From: Armatimonadota bacterium
Lineage (GTDB): Bacteria > Armatimonadota > Fimbriimonadia > Fimbriimonadales > Fimbriimonadaceae
Direction of reading: 5' to 3'
Length of the DNA stretch: 9,006 bases
Assembly: GCA_023428805.1 (NCBI GenBank)
Contig: JAEYWW010000120.1
Location: forward strand, 1-9,006
A program made the position numbers and the translations under genes. The notes beneath the pieces are model-generated. The model saw only the letters and a list, made by a program, of their open reading frames with translations. It ran no database searches and had not been told where the DNA came from. Within the stretch, counting starts at the first letter, position 1. The number at the start of each line of letters is the position of its first letter. Of the stretch, positions 5,148-9,006 are shown piece by piece.

Positions 5148-7049
5148 ATGCAGTCTTCCATCGCGGATTTGGCCAAGAAGCACGACGTGCTCCCAGGCCA
5201 GGTAATCGCCGCGCTCAACGATCTTGGACTTGAGCACGACGGCTCCACCTTTGAGGCGGATGCCGACATCCTCGAATTGATCGGTGAGTCTCTGGCCGGC
5301 ATGGCGGGGAGCAAGACGCTCCAACTGCCGCCCGGTCGCACACCCCATGACATCGCCAGCGCCCTGGGCAAAGGCGACAACGAAATCTTGAAGCTGATGA
5401 TGACCAAGCTCAAGATTCGCAAGATTTTGACTTCTGTTCTGACTGAAGAAGAGTCCGAGAAGATCGCCCAGGAGTTCGGCTACAGCGTGGAGTGGGTGAC
5501 TCCCAGCGCGCCGAAGCCCAAAGCCTCCAAAGATGAGGGCGGCAAGAAGCCTCGTCCTCCGGTTGTCACAATCCTCGGGCACGTCGATCACGGCAAGACT
5601 TCGCTCCTCGACTACATCCGCAAGGCAAATGTAGCGGGCAAGGAGCATGGCGGCATCACTCAGCATATTGGCGCCTACCAGGTGGAGCTTCCAGAAGGAG
5701 TCATCACCTTTCTGGACACGCCGGGCCACGCGGCCTTCACCGCAATGCGCGCCCGGGGAGCTCAAGTCACCGACATCGCGATCCTTGTGGTCGCAGCGGA
5801 TGACGGATTCATGCCGCAGACGATTGAGGCGATGAACCACGCCAAGAGCGCGGGCGTCCCGATCATCATCGCAGCCAACAAGATCGACAAGCCCGAAGCC
5901 AACGTCGAACGCATCATGCAGCAGATGACGCAGTACGAGTTGGTGCCGGAGGCTTACGGTGGACAGGTCGCGGTCATGCCTGTCTCAGCCCATACGGGCG
6001 AAGGCGTCAAGGACCTGCTGGAACGCATTCTGCTGGAAGCCGAAGTCATGGACCTTCAGGCCGATCCTAAGGGCGCGATGGAGGGAGTCGTCATCGAGGC
6101 GAAGCTGGAGCGGGGACGCGGTCCTGTTGCCACCATCCTTGTCGAGGAGGGAACCCTCAAGATTGGTCAGGTGATCGTCGCAGGCAAAGCCTGGGGCAAG
6201 ATCAAGGCGATGAGCGACTATGCCGGTGAGAAGATCAAGGAAGCTGGTCCATCCACCCCGGTTGAGATTCTTGGTCTGGATGAAGTCCCGATGGCGGGCG
6301 ACAAGATCGAGCCGGTCGTCAGTGAGCGTGAAGGACGTGATCTCGTGGGCGGGCGAATCCAGGTGGATCGCGACAAAGCCATGTCCGGCCCCCGCCGCAA
6401 GGTGACGCTCAAGGACATCCGCAAGCAGTTCGTGGAGGATGACTCCAAAACCCTGAACCTGATCATCAAGGCCGACGTGCAGGGATCAGTCGAAGCGGTT
6501 CGTGGGCTCCTGGAGAAGATCGACAACGAGGAGGTCGAAGTCAAGATTCTGCATAGTGGAGTCGGCGCGATCACCGAATCGGACATCCTGCTCGCAAGCG
6601 CTTCAGACGCGATTTGCGTCGGCTTCAACATCAAACCGGAGCCGAGCGCCAAGCTTGCCGCCGAGCGAAACAAGGTTGAAATCCGCACCTACAACATCAT
6701 CTATGAACTGATCGAGGACATCGAGGCTGCCGTTCACGGAATGTTGGAGCCGAAGTTCGAGGAGCAATATCACGGCACAGTCGAAGTCCGCATGGTCTTC
6801 AAGCTGACCCGGCAGGGCAAAGTTGCAGGCTCCCACGTCACAGACGGAAAGATCACACGAAACTCGTTGGTGCGTGTGAAGCGCGGCACGGAAATTGTCT
6901 TCGAAGGCAAGCTCGACTCTCTGAAGAACGTCAAGCAGGACTCACGCGAAATGATCGCGGGACAAGATTGCGGCATCAAATTCGAGGGTTGGGAAGACTT
7001 CAAAGAAGGCGATGTGGTCGAAGCCTACGAGATGGTTCAGGTCAACTAA
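5148..7049 (+). CDS. infB: Translation initiation factor IF-2
   Basis: IF-2 is the GTPase that brings formylmethionyl-tRNA to the 30S subunit and promotes 50S joining. The 633 residues are on the short side for bacterial IF-2, through a short N-terminal linker. Order: first IF2_N domain (about 3-50), second IF2_N domain (57-115, 'LPPGRTPHDIASALG'), a short Lys/Pro-rich linker (118-137), G domain (138-305) with G1 'GHVDHGKT' (144-151), G2 'GGITQHIGAY' (168-177), G3 'DTPGH' (190-194), G4 'NKID' (244-247) and G5 'SAH' (280-282), then domain II, domain III ('IIKADVQGSVEAV') and the C-terminal fMet-tRNA-binding domain ('KVAGSHVTDGKI ... GDVVEAYE'). All GTPase motifs are intact. It starts 11 bp after ylxR; the only Shine-Dalgarno candidate, AGAGG at 5129-5133, is about 14 bases away, so coupling to ylxR is likely. 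Confidence 0.98.
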   Translation: MQSSIADLAKKHDVLPGQVIAALNDLGLEHDGSTFEADADILELIGESLAGMAGSKTLQLPPGRTPHDIASALGKGDNEILKLMMTKLKIRKILTSVLTEEESEKIAQEFGYSVEWVTPSAPKPKASKDEGGKKPRPPVVTILGHVDHGKTSLLDYIRKANVAGKEHGGITQHIGAYQVELPEGVITFLDTPGHAAFTAMRARGAQVTDIAILVVAADDGFMPQTIEAMNHAKSAGVPIIIAANKIDKPEANVERIMQQMTQYELVPEAYGGQVAVMPVSAHTGEGVKDLLERILLEAEVMDLQADPKGAMEGVVIEAKLERGRGPVATILVEEGTLKIGQVIVAGKAWGKIKAMSDYAGEKIKEAGPSTPVEILGLDEVPMAGDKIEPVVSEREGRDLVGGRIQVDRDKAMSGPRRKVTLKDIRKQFVEDDSKTLNLIIKADVQGSVEAVRGLLEKIDNEEVEVKILHSGVGAITESDILLASASDAICVGFNIKPEPSAKLAAERNKVEIRTYNIIYELIEDIEAAVHGMLEPKFEEQYHGTVEVRMVFKLTRQGKVAGSHVTDGKITRNSLVRVKRGTEIVFEGKLDSLKNVKQDSREMIAGQDCGIKFEGWEDFKEGDVVEAYEMVQVN

Positions 7050-7073
7050 ATAGATTGAGACCTGGACCAACAG

Positions 7074-7113
7074 AAAGAGGGTGCGGTTCACTGCGAACTG
7101 CACCCTCTTTTTT
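7074..7113 (+). terminator. Intrinsic terminator after infB, possibly bidirectional
   Basis: Bases 7074-7089 pair with 7095-7110 in a 16-bp stem (one G-T wobble) around a 5-base loop, followed on the + strand by T residues up to 7113 and a pyrimidine-rich stretch. It ends the nusA-ylxR-infB transcript 25 bp after the infB stop. On the - strand the stem is followed by only three U and then mixed bases, but it is also the only candidate for the convergent TlpA-like gene, which stops at 7126. Confidence 0.9.
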
Positions 7114-7125
7114 CCTTTCTTTGGC

Positions 7126-7677
7126 TTACTTGGCCAGAGCGTCTTCGATGGCGGAGCGGATCTTGGCTTCGCTGAAGCCGACCTGCACGTCAGCGACCAC
7201 TCCATCCTTGCCGATGATGAAGAAGCTCGGAATGCCGGTGATGTTCAGCTTCTGGGCGAGTTCGGAGCCGCCGTAGGTGAAGGTGTAGGTGTATTTGTGC
7301 TCCTCAACGTACTTCTTGGCCTTGTCCGGTCCGTTGTCAAGCTTGCCATCTCCACCACGCTCGAAGGCGTTTGCGCCGACAATCTGAACGCCCTTGTCCT
7401 TCATATCCTCATGAATCGCCTGCAGCTTAGGAGCGGCGGCGACGCAGGGACCGCACCAGGTGGCCCAGAAATCGATGACGGTGACCTTGCCCTTGAAGCT
7501 CTTATTGCTGAATTCCTTGTCATCAAGAGTCTTCAGTTTGAAGTCAGGAAAGGCCTTGCCCTTGGCGTCCATGACGCTGGGTCTCTGAGCAGGCGCGGCG
7601 GCTCCGCCCTGGTTGGCGGAAAGGCCGATGGAGAGAGCCGCGATGGCGGCGACAGCGAGAATGGCGCGGGTGTTCAT
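7126..7677 (-). CDS. Exported TlpA/thioredoxin-like thiol-disulfide protein
   Basis: This is a 183-residue thioredoxin-fold protein of the TlpA/ResA type, expected outside the cytoplasmic membrane, where such proteins reduce disulfides of apocytochromes or other exported proteins. Residues 1-21 form a signal peptide (Arg at 4, then an Ala/Leu/Ile-rich core) with likely cleavage after 'LSA'; there is no lipobox. The mature protein has 'FPDFKLKTLDDKEFSNKSFKGK' character typical of the AhpC/TSA-Redoxin start, then 'VIDFWATWCGPC' with the CxxC at 75-78, and the cis-proline loop 'GIPSFFII' (Pro 150). The last strand and helix follow the fold. The ATG at 7675-7677 is fixed by an in-frame TAA five codons upstream; the nearby ribosome site (AAAGAAG) is weak. 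No cytochrome gene is nearby, so the substrate is unknown. General antioxidant or assembly roles are equally possible. Confidence 0.92.
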   Translation of the reverse strand: MNTRAILAVAAIAALSIGLSANQGGAAAPAQRPSVMDAKGKAFPDFKLKTLDDKEFSNKSFKGKVTVIDFWATWCGPCVAAAPKLQAIHEDMKDKGVQIVGANAFERGGDGKLDNGPDKAKKYVEEHKYTYTFTYGGSELAQKLNITGIPSFFIIGKDGVVADVQVGFSEAKIRSAIEDALAK

Positions 7678-7692
7678 ATCGCTTCTTTAGAA

Positions 7693-7735
7693 CGATCCGG
7701 CGGGCGGATCGGTTCCTCCTATTCAATGAGGAGAA
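7693..7735 (-). promoter_or_regulatory. Two tandem hairpins in the leader of the TlpA-like gene
   Basis: Read on the - strand, TTCTCCT (7735-7729) can pair with AGGAGGA (7720-7714) around an 8-base loop, and CGATCCG (7711-7705) pairs perfectly with CGGATCG (7699-7693) around CCCGC. The first stem hides a perfect Shine-Dalgarno that has no start codon at a usable distance; the real start is 37 bases further on. A possible -10 box TATTCT (7737-7732) overlaps the first stem but has no convincing -35 partner. No role is established; it may be a regulatory leader or chance pairing. Confidence 0.35.
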
Positions 7736-7752
7736 TACCGCGAATCAGGTTG

Positions 7753-7795
7753 AACAATAAAGAGCGGAGGGTTCAAGAAGAACCCTCCGCTCTTT
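7753..7795 (-). terminator. Intrinsic terminator after hpd
   Basis: Bases 7759-7774 and 7780-7795 form a perfect 16-bp inverted repeat around a 5-base loop. On the - strand, the direction of hpd, the stem ends in UUU followed by AUUGUU, an acceptable U tract, 14 bp after the hpd stop. It separates hpd from the TlpA-like gene, which therefore needs its own promoter. Confidence 0.88.
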
Positions 7796-7808
7796 AGACC
7801 GGATGTCG

Positions 7809-8897
7809 TCAGAGCGTTCCGCGGATCGCCTGTTCGCGCTCGATCGACTCGAACAGCGCCTTGAAGTTGCCCTTGCCGAAGCTCGTCGCGCCCTTGCGCT
7901 GGATGACTTCGTAGAACAGGGTGGGGCGGTCGGTGATCGGCTTGGTGAAGATTTGGAGGAGGTAGCCCTCGTCATCCCGGTCAACCAAGATGCCCAACTC
8001 GGCCAGTTCCTTCACGTCCTCGTCAATCTTGCCGACCCTCTCCTCCAACTCCTCGTAGTAGGCTGCAGGCACGTGCAGGAAGTCGATTCCACGTGTGCGG
8101 AGGCGACTCACCGTGTGGATGATGTCGTCGGTCAGAAGGGCGACGTGCTGGACGCCGGGGCCGCCGAAGAAGTCGAGGAATTCGTCGATCTGCGACTTCT
8201 TCTTGCCCTCGGCGGGCTCGTTGATCGGGAACTTGATCTTCTTGTTGCCGCTGGCCATCACCTTGGACATCAGCGCCGAATATTCGGTGGAGATGTCCTG
8301 ATCATCGAAGCTGATGAAGAGGTCGAAGCCGAGTACATCCTGATACCACTTCACCCATTCGTTCATCTTGCCGAGTTCGACGTTGCCGACGCAGTGATCG
8401 ACGGCCTTGATGCCGAGGCTGTCGCCGCGCTCGATATGCTCTCGGAAGCCCGGCTCCCAGTGGCCTTTGTAGTTGTCGCGATTGATGAAGCTGTGAAGCA
8501 CATCGCCGTAGAGATGGATGGATGCCTTGCGGACGGAGCCATGCTCGTCCTCATAGGTCGTGGGCTCCATGAACGGGCGCGCGCCGCGCTCGACGGCGGT
8601 CTTGAACGACCAGTCCACATCATCGACCGAGAATGCGATGTCGCGGACGAAATCGCCGTGCTCGGCGATCATCGGAGCGATTTCGGTGCCGGGGCGCAGG
8701 GGTGCCGTGAAAACAAATTTCAGTTCGCCCTGCTCCATCAAATAACTTGCTCTGTCGGTTCTCCCCGTCTCCAAGCCGGCATAGCCGACCACGTCAAATC
8801 CAAACATCGAGTGATAGAAGTAGCTCGCCTGACGCGCGTTGTTCACCCAGAAGTGAACATGATCCACGCCACGCAACGGAAATTTGTCTTCAGCCAT
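7809..8897 (-). CDS. hpd: 4-hydroxyphenylpyruvate dioxygenase (HPPD)
   Basis: HPPD is a non-heme Fe(II) enzyme that converts 4-hydroxyphenylpyruvate and O2 to homogentisate and CO2, the second step of tyrosine breakdown. From the ATG at 8897 the protein has 362 residues, the normal length. It has two vicinal-oxygen-chelate halves: an N-terminal one from 'VDHVHFWVNN' (11-20) and a catalytic one from 'VDHCVGNVE' (166-174). The iron ligands are His168, His251 ('GVQHVALLTDDI') and Glu330 ('LFYEVIQRKG'). The C-terminal lid 'FGKGNFKALFESIEREQ' (340-356) is typical of HPPD; hydroxymandelate synthase is the main alternative and is unlikely. The start at 8897 is preferred over a TTG at 8930 because the frame between them contains the likely -10 box and the ribosome binding site. 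No homogentisate dioxygenase or other tyrosine gene is in the window. Confidence 0.96.
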   Translation of the reverse strand: MAEDKFPLRGVDHVHFWVNNARQASYFYHSMFGFDVVGYAGLETGRTDRASYLMEQGELKFVFTAPLRPGTEIAPMIAEHGDFVRDIAFSVDDVDWSFKTAVERGARPFMEPTTYEDEHGSVRKASIHLYGDVLHSFINRDNYKGHWEPGFREHIERGDSLGIKAVDHCVGNVELGKMNEWVKWYQDVLGFDLFISFDDQDISTEYSALMSKVMASGNKKIKFPINEPAEGKKKSQIDEFLDFFGGPGVQHVALLTDDIIHTVSRLRTRGIDFLHVPAAYYEELEERVGKIDEDVKELAELGILVDRDDEGYLLQIFTKPITDRPTLFYEVIQRKGATSFGKGNFKALFESIEREQAIRGTL

Positions 8898-8902
8898 TGA
8901 AG

Positions 8903-8909
8903 TCACCTT
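8903..8909 (-). promoter_or_regulatory. Ribosome binding site that decides the hpd start
   Basis: Read on the - strand, AAGGTGA lies five bases before the ATG at 8897-8895. It matches the 16S rRNA 3' end well and supports this ATG over the in-frame TTG at 8930, which has no such site at a proper distance. Confidence 0.65.
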
Positions 8910-8921
8910 TTCGGTCCCTTG

Positions 8922-8950
8922 AGTATACAAGGTGCCAGTTCAACATCAGG
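8922..8950 (-). promoter_or_regulatory. Probable hpd promoter
   Basis: On the - strand a TATACT -10 box (8927-8922, five of six consensus bases) lies 24 bases from the hpd ATG. At 17-bp spacing the -35 position reads CCTGAT, a poor match, so the promoter may be activator-dependent. Transcription would start near 8915 and leave a leader of about 18 bases that still contains the AAGGTGA ribosome site. Confidence 0.45.
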
Positions 8951-9006
8951 ACACAAGGAATCCGTTTTCTTGCACACGCTGAGGGAAGCCAGCCGCTCTT
9001 ATAGCG

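Noticed and set aside
7081..7797. + strand open frame (238 codons) across the infB terminator and the TlpA-like gene
   Set aside because: It would begin inside a terminator stem and is antisense to a clear WCGPC thioredoxin-fold protein.
7803..8900. + strand open frame (365 codons) opposite hpd
   Set aside because: The - strand encodes a complete HPPD with all three iron ligands; the + frame is the usual mirror of a biased codon pattern.
8898..8930. hpd start at the TTG at 8930
   Set aside because: The stretch holds a TATACT -10 box and the AAGGTGA ribosome site of the ATG at 8897, and HPPD homologues usually begin near that ATG.
8951..9006. + strand promoter from TTGCAC (8970-8975) to TATAGC (9000-9005)
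   Set aside because: The spacing is 24 bp, too long for a sigma-70 promoter, and no gene start is visible before the edge.

Overview
This 9 kb window is a piece of chromosome from a moderately GC-rich, probably aerobic bacterium. The order nusA-ylxR-infB, a short NusA without C-terminal repeats, a compact 633-residue IF2 and mostly weak Shine-Dalgarno signals argue against the Proteobacteria. They would fit a less-sampled phylum; Armatimonadota is my guess, held with low confidence. No tRNA, rRNA, insertion sequence, CRISPR array or phage gene is visible.

Region 1 (1-2679, + strand) holds three closely spaced genes. They are the end of a large beta-rich, probably cell-surface protein of unknown function, a TPR protein, and a small protein with a signal peptide. 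Spacing of 5 bp between them suggests one operon. Region 2 (2676-2951, - strand) is a 91-residue membrane protein. Its stop overlaps the stop of the upstream gene, and its GTG start lies 28 bp from the divergent rsmG gene (2980-3672).

Region 3 (3673-7113, + strand) is the translation/transcription core: nusA, ylxR, infB. A good sigma-70-type promoter is followed, before nusA, by a strong terminator-like hairpin with a U tract. This suggests premature termination in the leader, attractive because NusA itself acts on such hairpins. ylxR lacks a normal start codon where its homology begins. infB ends in a 16-bp-stem terminator, so rimP, rbfA and truB, often linked to this operon, are absent from it.

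Region 4 (7126-8930, - strand) has two metabolic or envelope genes. One is an exported TlpA/thioredoxin-like disulfide protein whose leader can form two hairpins. The other is hpd, encoding 4-hydroxyphenylpyruvate dioxygenase for tyrosine breakdown, with its own promoter, ribosome binding site and perfect 16-bp terminator stem. The last 56 bp or so upstream of the hpd promoter hold nothing I can recognise.

I found no complete undescribed system. The best leads are the nusA leader, the ylxR start, the hairpin leader of the TlpA-like gene, and the unrecognised three-gene exported/TPR cluster at the left end.
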